Assembly (NCBI RefSeq): GCF_029961025.1
Contig: NZ_JASBVP010000012.1
Coordinates: 1 to 64,000 of the forward strand
Reading direction: 5' to 3'
DNA length: 64,000 nt
DNA from: Mycobacterium sp.
Lineage (GTDB): Bacteria > Actinomycetota > Actinomycetes > Mycobacteriales > Mycobacteriaceae
Both the position numbers and the translations under genes were made by a program. The notes beneath the pieces were generated by a model. The model saw nothing but the letters and a program-made list of their open reading frames with translations, ran no database searches and was not told the DNA's origin. Shown piece by piece: positions 44,545-54,132 of this stretch; the stretch's first letter is position 1, and each line of letters begins with the position of its first letter.

Positions 44545-47112
44545 TTACCGCAGGCCGAGCGCGTCCCGCAGCCGGTCGGCGTCCATGCCGCCGCGGGCGG
44601 CCTCACCGGCGGGAAAGGTGTCCAGGAGCCTGATCAGGTCGGCGCGGCGGGTGGGGTCGTCGGCGGCCTGTCGCGGGGTGTGCCCGGCCAGCGCGGGGAT
44701 GGGCTCGTCGAGCCATTTGGCCTCGTAGTCGCGGATGAATTCGTCGAGGGCCGCGGCTATCTCGGGGTCCTCCGGGTCGAGGGCCTGCCCGCCGGTGATC
44801 GGCAGCTGCCGTGCCAGCTCAGCGGCCTCGCGGGTGTTGCGCAGCGGGTGGCGGGTATCGGCGAGCACCGTCATCGCGGGGTCTAGCCGTGCCAGTGTGC
44901 TCAGCACCCGGTCCATGCGCTTCTCACTGTTGGTCTCCACCCGCAGCGTGTCGCCGTCGAGCACCAGGGTCGCCCGGATACGCTGCATGCCCTGGGTGGT
45001 GACGTGCTCGAACCAGCACGGCGGCTCCTCGCCCTCGACACGGTCGTAGGTGTCGTCCAGGACGGCCGTAATCCCCTCCGGGTCGCCGGGACGCACTCTG
45101 GCCTCGCAGATCGTCAGCGGGTCGCCCTCGGTGTTGGCAAGCCCCGGTGGTGCGAACCGCCGGCTCAGCTGCGCTACCAGCGTCACCGCGTCAGCTCCGG
45201 TGTCGAGCAGCTCGATCAGCGGATCGCGCTCGTGCAGCGCGACCGGTTCCAGCCCGCCGAAGAACTGCTTGCCGTCCCCGACGGGCAGCACGCGGGTGCA
45301 GATCAGCTGCCGCGGGCGAAGATGACGGCTGCCCACCCGTTCCCGCACCTCGTGCCGGTCGCCGGTGCGCACGTCACGCACCGTGACCCCCTGACCGGGC
45401 TGCACCCGCTCGACCTCGAACACCGAGCGCTCCACCAGTAGCCACTGCTCGGCCAGCAGCCGCTCGTCGTCGGGCAACAGCGACCCGCGGGCCGCCACGA
45501 ACTCCGCGAACGCCCCGCCCTCGAACAACACCGTGTCGATCACCAGCGGGTCACCCAGCGCCGTCGCCAACGCGTCGGGGCTATCGTCGGTGTACCGGCA
45601 GCGCTCGTAGCCCGCCTCGAGCAGCAGGCCGTTGCGATCGCCGAGCAGCGCGTGCTGGATGGCCTTGCCGTACAACCAGCCCGCGCGCTCGGCCAGCGGC
45701 AACCGCTCGCGCCCGAGATGGCACTTTTTGTATTTGCGACCAGAGCCGCACCAGCAGGGCTGGTTTCGGCCGAGGTCGTGGCGCGGCTCGCTGCGGTGCC
45801 GCGCCAGCAACTCCGCGAGCGGATGGTCCGGCTCGGCGCCGGCGCGGCGCAGCAAGGCCAGCCCCCGCTCGGCGTCGCCGCGGTCGGAGGCGATGCGGGC
45901 CAGGTCGAGCAACGGCAGCGGCCAGCCCGGATCCATCGACTCGGCCGCCAGCAGGTCGCGTTCGGCCGCCTCGAGATCGCCGACCCGCTCCAGGGCCACC
46001 GCCCGCAGCCAGCGACACGCCACCCGCGCCGGGCGCGGCACCCGGGGTTCCAGCGCCTCGGCCAAGAGGCCCAGCGCGCCCGCCCCCGCGCGGCCGGCGC
46101 CGACGGTCTCGGCGACCAGCAGCTCAGCCAGTCGCGGATCGGCGAGCACGGCCCCCAACGTGCCCACCAGATCGAGGAGGCTGTCGGTCGCTCGTGGTTC
46201 CGCGGGCTCGGCAGTCGTGGTCGGGTCCTCCGGCGGCTCCTGCGCGTCGGCCGCCGCCATCAGCAGCAGCGACATCTGGTCATACACTTTGAGCAGCGTG
46301 TACAGCGCGAACGCGTCGTCGGGCCGCAGAGCGTGGCGCTCGGCGAGTGTGGCGCACCCGCGCTCGAAACGCCAACGGGCGAAATCGAAACCACCGGGCG
46401 CGAGCCACTCGCCGTAATGCGCCAGACCGTGCTCGTCGACGAGCTCGCTCAGCGGCGCCAGCGGCTCGGTGAACACCGCCGGGTCCTCGGCGCACGCCGT
46501 CCACACCGCCGCGTCGAAGTGCACCGGCTCCTCGGCGGCGCATATCGCGCCCAGCCGCGCGCCCAGCGTGGGAGTTTGCGCGGTCGCGGTGACCCGATCG
46601 ATCGACAGTCCCAGATCGGTCGGCCGCACCCCGACCAGATCCCCCTCGACCGCCCCCAACGCGGCCAGCGTTCCCGGCGCCAAAAGCAGCGCCCCGTTCA
46701 GTCCGACCACCTCCGCCGGGACACCCCGCCGCTCGAGGAGCTCGGCGTCGAAGCCGCCCAGCACGACCAGCGCGGGCGACCCGTCGGCGAGCCGCCGGTA
46801 CCGCTCGTGCCCGCAGAGCGCGATGATGGGCTCCAGGTCCGGGGTCACGGTGAGCAGGTCGTGCGTGACCTCGTCGGCGCTAAGCCGGTGGGTGAACACC
46901 CGCCCGGCCAGCACCGCCGGCAGCCATACCCACCGGTCATCAACCAACTGGCTTGCCGGACAACCGATTTCGTCGAGAAGCTGGTCCAGTATGGCATCCG
47001 GGTTGTGGACACCGCGCTCCTGTAGCCGATGCACGAGATCGTCCTCGTGCAACGGGCCGTGCTCGGTCAGAACGTCTGCGAGGATCGCCCCGGCATCCAG
47101 AGTCTCAGCCAC
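44545..47112 (-). CDS. Large SEC-C motif protein, unknown function
   Basis: 855 residues from the GTG at 47112 (AETLDAGAILADVLTEHGPL), chosen because AAGGTG lies about 9 bases upstream; an ATG at 47133 adds 7 residues. The N-terminal region resembles a winged-helix (DDLVHRLQERGVHNPDAILD). The middle is TPR-like and Ala/Arg/Leu-rich (LRAVALERVGDLEAAERDLL). A zinc-binding SEC-C motif lies near 475 (GRNQPCWCGSGRKYKKCHLG, C-x-C-x8-C-H). SEC-C is found at the end of SecA and in many uncharacterised proteins, where it binds zinc and can mediate ribosome or SecB contact. The C-terminal 350 residues are not recognised. The gene begins 37 bases from the IS. Confidence 0.85.
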   Translation of the reverse strand: MAETLDAGAILADVLTEHGPLHEDDLVHRLQERGVHNPDAILDQLLDEIGCPASQLVDDRWVWLPAVLAGRVFTHRLSADEVTHDLLTVTPDLEPIIALCGHERYRRLADGSPALVVLGGFDAELLERRGVPAEVVGLNGALLLAPGTLAALGAVEGDLVGVRPTDLGLSIDRVTATAQTPTLGARLGAICAAEEPVHFDAAVWTACAEDPAVFTEPLAPLSELVDEHGLAHYGEWLAPGGFDFARWRFERGCATLAERHALRPDDAFALYTLLKVYDQMSLLLMAAADAQEPPEDPTTTAEPAEPRATDSLLDLVGTLGAVLADPRLAELLVAETVGAGRAGAGALGLLAEALEPRVPRPARVACRWLRAVALERVGDLEAAERDLLAAESMDPGWPLPLLDLARIASDRGDAERGLALLRRAGAEPDHPLAELLARHRSEPRHDLGRNQPCWCGSGRKYKKCHLGRERLPLAERAGWLYGKAIQHALLGDRNGLLLEAGYERCRYTDDSPDALATALGDPLVIDTVLFEGGAFAEFVAARGSLLPDDERLLAEQWLLVERSVFEVERVQPGQGVTVRDVRTGDRHEVRERVGSRHLRPRQLICTRVLPVGDGKQFFGGLEPVALHERDPLIELLDTGADAVTLVAQLSRRFAPPGLANTEGDPLTICEARVRPGDPEGITAVLDDTYDRVEGEEPPCWFEHVTTQGMQRIRATLVLDGDTLRVETNSEKRMDRVLSTLARLDPAMTVLADTRHPLRNTREAAELARQLPITGGQALDPEDPEIAAALDEFIRDYEAKWLDEPIPALAGHTPRQAADDPTRRADLIRLLDTFPAGEAARGGMDADRLRDALGLR

Positions 47113-47169
47113 GGCGATCACCTTACGCGGCATACGGGTCTAACGGGGCGCGCCACGCGAACACCCGGC

Positions 47170-48879
47170 TCACTGCCATGTCGGCGCCGAGCCGGTGCCC
47201 CGGGGTCCCCCTTGCCGTTCGACGAGAACCGGTCGGTTGCCGCCCAAGCCCGGAATCAACGAGTCGCCGTGGAAGCTGACGATCGTCTGCGCCAGGCCCA
47301 GGATCAACAGCGCGGTGACCACGGTGAAGCCGATCCACAGCTCGGTGTACACCAGCACGCCCAGCGCGCCGCCAAGCACCCAGGCCAGCTGCAAGGTCGA
47401 CTCCGACCGCCCGAACGCCGACGCACGTGACCGCTCGGGCAGATCATCCTGCAGCGTGGCGTCCAACGAGGCCTTCGCGATGGCGCTCGACCCGGAGGTG
47501 ACCAGCGTGGCGGCAGCGGCCACCAACCAGCTCCCGGTCACCGCGACCGCCAGCGCGGCCGCGGTGACCGCGACGGTGCAGCGCACCACCAGCACCGTGG
47601 GTCTGCCCAGCCGCAGCCGTGCGCTGGTGAAATTGCCGGCGAAATTACCGATCGCCGCGGCGGCGCCAATGAGGCTCAGCATGCCGAGCTGCACCCATCC
47701 GCTGCTGTCGTGTGCCTTGGCGACGAACGCCGGGTACAAAAACAGGAAACCGACCATTACTTTGATGGTCGCGTTTCCCCACAATGCGGTAATGATGTTG
47801 CGGCCCAGCGGTTGTCGAACTCCCGTTACCCGCTTGACGTCTTCCGGCCAACTGCGGCGCGGCCGGTCGGTGCGCCGCCGATAGCTCAAAGTGGTCGGCA
47901 CCTCGCCCGCGGTCACCTCAACCCAGCGGGGAATCCGCATCGACAGCCAGGCCCCGGCGATGCTGACCACCACGATGACCAACAGGGCCCCGGGCAGCGC
48001 GAACAAATGGGTGCCCACGAACTCCACCCCGGAGGCCAGCGCACCGCCGACGACGGTGCCGCCGAGCAGTCCGAACACCGTCAGTCGAGAGTTGACGCGT
48101 ACCAAGTCGATCGTTGGCGGCATCACCCGCGGTGTCACCGCGCTGCGCAGCACCGAAAACGACTTCGAGAGCACCATCATGGCCAGCGCGCACGGGTAGA
48201 GCACCCACGGCGGAAAGCTGCCGCTGGCCCCGTCGTAGTTCACAATCAGCGTCAGCGCCAGCACGGTTCGCAGCCCGAACGACATCGCCAGCGCCACCCG
48301 GCGACCGTGCTGCAGCCGGTCCAGAGCCGGCCCGATCAACGGGGCGATCACCGCGAACGGCGCGATCGTGATCGCGAGGTACAACGCGACCCGGTCTTTG
48401 CTCTCTGCGGTGGCTGCAGCAAAGAATAGCGTGTTGGCCAGCGCCACCGCCATCGCCGAGTCCACCGCAAAATTTGCCACCACCGGCCAGGTCAGCGCCG
48501 TCAGCCCGGATTTGTCGGCACCGTCGGCGGTGGCGGCCTTCTGGACCAGCCAGTACATCCGCGACCCCATTTCGCGGCCGCGCTGCGCGGCGGCCCGGGC
48601 GACGGTGCTGCGCTCGGCGGGGCCGGAAGGCGGCGGCTGCCGGCGGTCGGCCGGTTCGGCCCGGCGGTGCAACGGGGGAAGGTAGCGATTGGCGCTGGGC
48701 ATCGGCGGCGGGCGGCGCAATCGCGGATAGCCCGCGGGATCCTCGGCGACGGTGGGCGGGTCGTTGACCATACCCGGGTGCTCGCCGAGCGGTTGGCCGC
48801 CGCCGCGGCGCCCCGATGGGGACGCCAGCCGGCCCCGGGAATCACGGCGCCGCCCAGTCACGCGTTCATTCTCCCCCAT
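47170..48879 (-). CDS. MFS transporter (Rv0876c-like)
   Basis: 569 residues. A cytoplasmic N-terminus of about 125 residues, Pro/Arg-rich, precedes 12 predicted TM helices beginning near LTWPVVANFAVDSAMAVALA. An MFS loop motif appears in GPALDRLQHGRRVALAMSFG. Later segments include FGLLGGTVVGGALASGVEFV and ESTLQLAWVLGGALGVLVYT. The long N-terminal extension is shared with Rv0876c. Substrate unknown. A later start (MVNDPP or beyond) is possible. Divergent from the DUF3027 gene, 90 bases away. Confidence 0.88.
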   Translation of the reverse strand: MGENERVTGRRRDSRGRLASPSGRRGGGQPLGEHPGMVNDPPTVAEDPAGYPRLRRPPPMPSANRYLPPLHRRAEPADRRQPPPSGPAERSTVARAAAQRGREMGSRMYWLVQKAATADGADKSGLTALTWPVVANFAVDSAMAVALANTLFFAAATAESKDRVALYLAITIAPFAVIAPLIGPALDRLQHGRRVALAMSFGLRTVLALTLIVNYDGASGSFPPWVLYPCALAMMVLSKSFSVLRSAVTPRVMPPTIDLVRVNSRLTVFGLLGGTVVGGALASGVEFVGTHLFALPGALLVIVVVSIAGAWLSMRIPRWVEVTAGEVPTTLSYRRRTDRPRRSWPEDVKRVTGVRQPLGRNIITALWGNATIKVMVGFLFLYPAFVAKAHDSSGWVQLGMLSLIGAAAAIGNFAGNFTSARLRLGRPTVLVVRCTVAVTAAALAVAVTGSWLVAAAATLVTSGSSAIAKASLDATLQDDLPERSRASAFGRSESTLQLAWVLGGALGVLVYTELWIGFTVVTALLILGLAQTIVSFHGDSLIPGLGGNRPVLVERQGGPRGTGSAPTWQ

Positions 48880-48969
48880 GTCGACCGCCCGGGTCCGCAG
48901 GCGCCAGGGTGTGGCTCGCCGGCTTGGTCATCCGGCAGTATTGACGTTGACGCGGAAAGAAGGAACGTC

Positions 48970-49746
48970 GTGACCAGTCCCACCGAACAATCCCCTGCGC
49001 CGACTGCCGCGGAGTGGCCGGAGGGGCTTGCGGCAGTGCTCACCGGCGCGGTCGCCCAGGCCAGGGCGGCCGTCGAGGAGTTCAGCGGCCCCGAGACGGT
49101 CGGTGACTATCTGGGGGTCAGCTACGAAGATCCGGTCGCCGCCACCCACCGGTTCCTGGCCCATCTGCCGGGCTATCGGGGATGGCAGTGGGCGGTGGTG
49201 GTGGCGGCCTATCCGGGTGCCGACCACGCCACGATCAGCGAAGTGGTCTTGCTGCCCGGTCCCACCGCACTGTTGGCCCCGGATTGGGTGCCGTGGGAGC
49301 GGCGGGTCCGGCCGGGGGATTTGGGCCCCGGAGACCTGCTCGCGCCGCCACCCGAGGATCCCCGGCTGGTTCCGGGTTACACCGCCAGCGGGGATCCCCA
49401 GGTTGATGACACCGCCGCCGAGATCGGGCTGGGGCGGCGCCGGGTGATGAGCGCCTGGGGCCGCGCGCAGGCGGCCCAACGCTGGCACAACGGTGAGTAC
49501 GGTCCACGGTCGCCGATGGCGCAGGCCTCCATGCGGGTCTGCCGCACCTGCGGGTTTTTCTTGCCGCTGGCCGGATCGCTGGGGGCGATGTTCGGGGTCT
49601 GCGGCAACGAGATGGCGGCCGACGGGCACGTCGTCGATATCGAGTACGGCTGCGGGGCGCACTCCGATACCCCGGCCCCCGCGGGCGGTGGCTCGCCGAT
49701 GTACGAGCCGTACGACGACGGTGTCCTCGACATCGTGGACCGCTAA
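48970..49746 (+). CDS. DUF3027 family protein (Rv0877-like)
   Basis: 258 residues from the GTG at 48970, with AGGA 7 bases upstream. The conserved actinobacterial DUF3027 core includes GWQWAVVVAAYPGADHATIS, VVLLPGPTALLAPDWVPWE and a Cys-rich region CRTCGFFLPLAGSLGAMFG-CGNEMAADG-YGCGAH that could bind zinc (four Cys, one His). No TM segment. Role unknown; genome context next to an MFS gene is conserved with M. tuberculosis. Confidence 0.87.
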   Translation: MTSPTEQSPAPTAAEWPEGLAAVLTGAVAQARAAVEEFSGPETVGDYLGVSYEDPVAATHRFLAHLPGYRGWQWAVVVAAYPGADHATISEVVLLPGPTALLAPDWVPWERRVRPGDLGPGDLLAPPPEDPRLVPGYTASGDPQVDDTAAEIGLGRRRVMSAWGRAQAAQRWHNGEYGPRSPMAQASMRVCRTCGFFLPLAGSLGAMFGVCGNEMAADGHVVDIEYGCGAHSDTPAPAGGGSPMYEPYDDGVLDIVDR

Positions 49747-49890
49747 GACCTGCCGACAGCTGCCTTCGACCGCCCGGCTTTCCTGGCCGGTCGGCCCCAG
49801 CTCATAGCTTCAGGTCGGGCCGTCGGCGGCACCGTGCAGGCCAGCTTTTTGCGGCACCGGCTGGCAACGGGCCAACCTCCCGGGCGGTGT
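49747..49890. other. Short gap lacking the PPE gene found here in M. tuberculosis
   Basis: M. tuberculosis has PPE13 (Rv0878c) at this point. The 144 bases here hold no PPE trace. Confidence 0.5.
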
Positions 49891-50190
49891 TTAGGGCCGG
49901 CAATCGGTCGCTATTCCCTTTCGGTTGCGACGGGATTCCAGTCCGGTTTGCGCTCCCCGCACGCCCCGGCGGGCCGCGTCGCGCTGCCACAGGAAGATAC
50001 CCGTGCCCAGCAACCCGACACCGAGCCCGGCCAGCGTCACCGGACGCCAACTCCCAAAGGCGGGGATGGTGAACGCGACCACGGCGGCCGCCAACCAGGC
50101 CAGCGCGCCGACCGCAATGACCGGCCACACCTCCAGCAGCGCCGCGGGCAGTGGCGGCGGTTGGGGACTGCTATTGCGGTTCACCGGCAT
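49891..50190 (-). CDS. Small membrane protein, DUF2530 (Rv0879c-like)
   Basis: 99 residues from the ATG at 50190 ([20 protein letters not shown]). Two TM segments: [20 protein letters not shown] and [17 protein letters not shown], then a basic tail. Function unknown. The start is 40 bases from the divergent marR start, with a candidate operator between. Confidence 0.83.
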   Translation of the reverse strand: MPVNRNSSPQPPPLPAALLEVWPVIAVGALAWLAAAVVAFTIPAFGSWRPVTLAGLGVGLLGTGIFLWQRDAARRGVRGAQTGLESRRNRKGIATDCRP

Positions 50191-50204
50191 CGCGATCACC
50201 CTAC

Positions 50205-50219
50205 CGTTGTACGTTGTAC
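50205..50219. promoter_or_regulatory. Candidate operator between the DUF2530 gene and marR
   Basis: CGTTGTACGTTGTAC contains two 7-base direct repeats (CGTTGTA) and the palindrome GTACGTTGTAC just upstream of the marR GTG at 50230. MarR regulators usually bind such elements at their own promoter. No experimental support is known to me. Confidence 0.45.
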
Positions 50220-50229
50220 CCTTCGCGCT

Positions 50230-50661
50230 GTGACGGATGCGGACACGCGGCTGGCCAGTGACTTATCGCTGGCGGTCATGCGGCTGGCCCGCCAGCTGCG
50301 GTTTCGCCGCTCCCAGTCGCCGGTGTCGTTGTCGCAGCTGTCGGCGTTGGCGACCCTGGGCACCGAGGGTCCGATGACACCCGGCGCGCTGGCGGTTCGG
50401 GAACGGGTGCGTCCGCCGTCCATGACCCGGGTGGTCGCCTCGTTGGTCGAACTGGGTTTGGTCCATCGCACCGCCCACCCGATCGACGGGCGTCAAGTCC
50501 TGGTCTCGGTGTCGGCCGCCGGAGCTCAGCTGCTGGAGGCGGAACGCCGTGCCGGCCGCGAGTGGCTGGCCCAGCGCCTTGCCTCCCTGGACAGCGCCCA
50601 ACGCGACACGCTGCGCGATGCGGCCCGGCTGATCTTGGCTTTGGTTGACGAAAGCCCGTGA
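50230..50661 (+). CDS. MarR-family transcriptional regulator (Rv0880-like)
   Basis: 143 residues from the GTG at 50230. Winged helix-turn-helix: [39 protein letters not shown] (recognition helix) and the wing [20 protein letters not shown]. Dimerisation helices are at both ends ([35 protein letters not shown]). Ligand unknown. The stop overlaps the rRNA methylase start (GTGA at 50658-50661), so the two are co-expressed. Confidence 0.9.
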   Translation: MTDADTRLASDLSLAVMRLARQLRFRRSQSPVSLSQLSALATLGTEGPMTPGALAVRERVRPPSMTRVVASLVELGLVHRTAHPIDGRQVLVSVSAAGAQLLEAERRAGREWLAQRLASLDSAQRDTLRDAARLILALVDESP

Positions 50662-51545
50662 GCGCAGGCGGTTTCGCACAGCATACCGGCCGGGTGGCGA
50701 GCGGGGATAGCGTGCAGGTGGTCGACGTGGACGACCCGGCCGATCCGCGGCTCGATGATTTCCGCGATTTGAACAGCGTTGACCGCCGACCCGATCTGCC
50801 GACCGGCAGGGGTCTGGTGATCGCCGAGGGTGTGCTGGTGGTACGGCGGATGCTCTCGTCTCGGTTCAGGCCGCTGGCGCTGCTCGGTACCGACCGCAGG
50901 CTCACCGAGCTCACGGATGATCTGAAGGGCAGCGGTGCACCGTATTACCGGGTGTCCGCCGAGGTCATGGCAAAGGTGGTCGGCTTTCACCTCAACCGCG
51001 GGGTGCTGGCGGCGGCACGGCGGGTGCCCGAGCCCGGTGTCGCGCAGGTGGTCTATCAAGCGCGCACCGTCGCGGTGCTCGAGGGTGTCAACGACCACGA
51101 GAATCTGGGCTCGATTTTCCGTAACGCGGCCGGGCTGGGCGTCGACGCGGTGGTGCTGGGCAGGGGCTGCGCTGATCCGCTGTACCGCCGGGCTGTCCGG
51201 GTTTCAATGGGCCACGCCCTGCTCGTGCCGTACGCTCGCGCACGTGACTGGCCTTCGGGCCTAATTGCGCTGCGCCAGAGCGGTTTTGATTTACTGGCGA
51301 TGACGCCACACGCTGCCGCCCGCCCGTTGCCGGAGGTCATGGCGACGCGGCGGGACCAACGGATCGCGGTGCTGCTGGGCGCCGAAGGCGCGGGCCTGAC
51401 GCCGGCCACCATGCGGATCTGCGACGAGCGGGTGCGCATCCCGATGTCGCGGGGTACCGACTCCCTCAACGTCGCCACCGCGGCCGCGGTGGCGTTCTAC
51501 GAGCGCGCTCTGGCAGCCCCGGGACGAGCCGGCCGTCCGGGATAA
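50658..51545 (+). CDS. TrmH/SpoU-family RNA 2'-O-methyltransferase (Rv0881-like)
   Basis: 295 residues. N-terminal RNA-binding-like domain; catalytic SPOUT knot domain from about 135: motif 1 [20 protein letters not shown], motif 2 [17 protein letters not shown] and motif 3 [23 protein letters not shown]-dependent 2'-O-methylation of rRNA or tRNA; exact target unknown. Coupled to marR upstream. Confidence 0.9.
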   Translation: MSAGGFAQHTGRVASGDSVQVVDVDDPADPRLDDFRDLNSVDRRPDLPTGRGLVIAEGVLVVRRMLSSRFRPLALLGTDRRLTELTDDLKGSGAPYYRVSAEVMAKVVGFHLNRGVLAAARRVPEPGVAQVVYQARTVAVLEGVNDHENLGSIFRNAAGLGVDAVVLGRGCADPLYRRAVRVSMGHALLVPYARARDWPSGLIALRQSGFDLLAMTPHAAARPLPEVMATRRDQRIAVLLGAEGAGLTPATMRICDERVRIPMSRGTDSLNVATAAAVAFYERALAAPGRAGRPG

Positions 51546-51554
51546 GCTCGCGGG

Positions 51555-51848
51555 GTGACCGACGAGCCCACGCCGTGGGGGACCGGGCTGACGGTGGCCG
51601 GGTTCGTCGCCGCAGTGACCGGGGCGGCGGTCGTGGTGTTGAGTCTGGGGGTGATTCGGGTGCACCCGCTGTTGGCCGTCGGCCTGAACATCATCGCGGC
51701 CGCGGGGCTGGCGCCGACCCTGTGGGGTTGGCGGCGCATCCCGGTACTGCGCTGGTTTGTGCTGGGAGCGGCCGCCGGTGTGGCCGGCGCCTGGCTCACG
51801 CTGGTGACCCTCGCGGTGTCCAGAGCGGGTTGGCCGGCGCCGGGGTGA
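51555..51848 (+). CDS. Small membrane protein, DUF2537 (Rv0882-like)
   Basis: 97 residues from the GTG at 51555. Two or three TM segments (LTVAGFVAAVTGAAVVVLSL, LAVGLNIIAAAGLAPTLWGW, LRWFVLGAAAGVAGAWLTLV). Unknown function. Nine bases after the methyltransferase stop, so probably last in the marR operon; converges on sepH. Confidence 0.85.
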   Translation: MTDEPTPWGTGLTVAGFVAAVTGAAVVVLSLGVIRVHPLLAVGLNIIAAAGLAPTLWGWRRIPVLRWFVLGAAAGVAGAWLTLVTLAVSRAGWPAPG

Positions 51849-51860
51849 GGGCCGACGGGT

Positions 51861-52673
51861 TTACCGTGGCCCCCCCGAGCGCACCCCCAACAGCACGTCC
51901 TCCCATGCCGGAACCGCCGGCTTGCGGCGCCGCGCGGGTGTCGAGCCGGCCTTGCCGCCGGGTGCGGCCTCGGGGGCCGGTGGCGGGTCGGGCTGGTCGA
52001 AGTCGAGTTGGGCAACGGTGGCCAGCGGACGCAGCGGACGGTCGAAATCCGGGTCGATGAGCTCGCTGGCCGCGTCGTCGAGGGCGATGATCGTTCCCCC
52101 GTGGGCACCGGGGGTGAAACGGAAATGCGCGAGGTTGTCCGAGCGGCCGGCTTTCCAGGCCACCTGCACCGTCCAGCACCCGTCTTCGTTGCGCCACGCG
52201 TCCCAACCGGTGGTGTCGGCGTTCAGGCCACGTGCCACCAGTGCGGCGGTGACGGTCTCCAGCAGCGTCATCACCGCGGGGCCGTCGGCGAGCACCGGGT
52301 GTGCGGCCATTGCCAGTTCGGCAGCGCGGGACCGTTCAAGCAGTACCGGGTGGGCAAACCGCGCGACCCGGTCGACATCCGCCCCGGTTGCCTCGGCCAC
52401 CTGCTCGACGGAGGCACCTGCCCGGATACGCGCTTGAATCTCCTTGGGACTCAGCGTATTGGGCGTATTGGGCGTATTGGGCGTATTGGGCGTATTGGGC
52501 ATATTGGAGGCCTCGATGCCGATCTGGGTTTGTCGTGGCCCCAGTCCATCACCGCACACGGCCGCGCGCAGCCGATCGTCTGCGCGCAGCCGGAACTTCT
52601 CGGCCGGGTCATCACCCTCGCAGATGATGTGTTTGCCGTCGACATCCAGGCCGACGACTTTGAGTTCCCGCAT
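51861..52673 (-). CDS. sepH: Septation protein SepH (DUF3071), with an inserted Asn-Thr-Pro repeat
   Basis: 270 residues from the ATG at 52673 (MRELKVVGLDVDGKHIICEG), versus about 253 in Rv0883c. SepH binds FtsZ in actinobacteria and promotes filament assembly. Conserved: LSPKEIQARIRAGASVEQVA (helix-turn-helix), RVARFAHPVLLERSRAAELA and GLNADTTGWDAWRNEDGCWT, ending PAVPAWEDVLLGVRSGG. Between the N-terminal DUF3071 part and LSPKE there is an inserted (PNT)n tract, NMPNTPNTPNTPNTPNT, from a 9-bp DNA repeat. A longer frame to 52808 is not supported. Confidence 0.9.
   Translation of the reverse strand: MRELKVVGLDVDGKHIICEGDDPAEKFRLRADDRLRAAVCGDGLGPRQTQIGIEASNMPNTPNTPNTPNTPNTLSPKEIQARIRAGASVEQVAEATGADVDRVARFAHPVLLERSRAAELAMAAHPVLADGPAVMTLLETVTAALVARGLNADTTGWDAWRNEDGCWTVQVAWKAGRSDNLAHFRFTPGAHGGTIIALDDAASELIDPDFDRPLRPLATVAQLDFDQPDPPPAPEAAPGGKAGSTPARRRKPAVPAWEDVLLGVRSGGPR
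52455..52508. repeat. 9-bp tandem repeat (VNTR) inside sepH
   Basis: CGTATTGGG is repeated five times without mismatch at 52455-52499, and a sixth imperfect copy (CATATTGGA) follows at 52500-52508. On the coding strand it encodes repeated Asn-Thr-Pro, so copy changes keep frame. Confidence 0.95.
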
Positions 52674-52779
52674 CGCTTCTCCTCGGGAGGCTCGTGGCAG
52701 ACCAGCGCCGGGCCTGTCAGCGCACTGTAACGCAACCGCCGGCGTTAGCCGCGCTGACACGCGGACCGGCAGAGTGCCG

Positions 52780-54006
<1,227 letters not shown>

Positions 54007-54067
54007 TCACACCGATGGCCCGTTGAGCCGATTGCGTCACAGTCGACGGCGGGATCTGGCTAATTCC

Positions 54068-54084
54068 CGGTACCGGCGGTACCG
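54068..54084. promoter_or_regulatory. Repeated GGTACC element upstream of the AurF-like gene
   Basis: CGGTACCGGCGGTACCG holds two GGTACC hexamers 9 bases apart, about 50 bases before the AurF-like ATG and in the serC divergent promoter region. It could be an operator; nothing ties it to a regulator. Confidence 0.3.
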
Positions 54085-54132
54085 TGTCGCTACAACACGC
54101 CCTATTGTCAACGTCTCCTGGGGATTGCTCAT

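Noticed and set aside
45652..47025. 457-codon frame on the + strand inside the SEC-C gene
   Set aside because: Arg/Gln-rich translation without any domain; the minus-strand frame carries the SEC-C motif.
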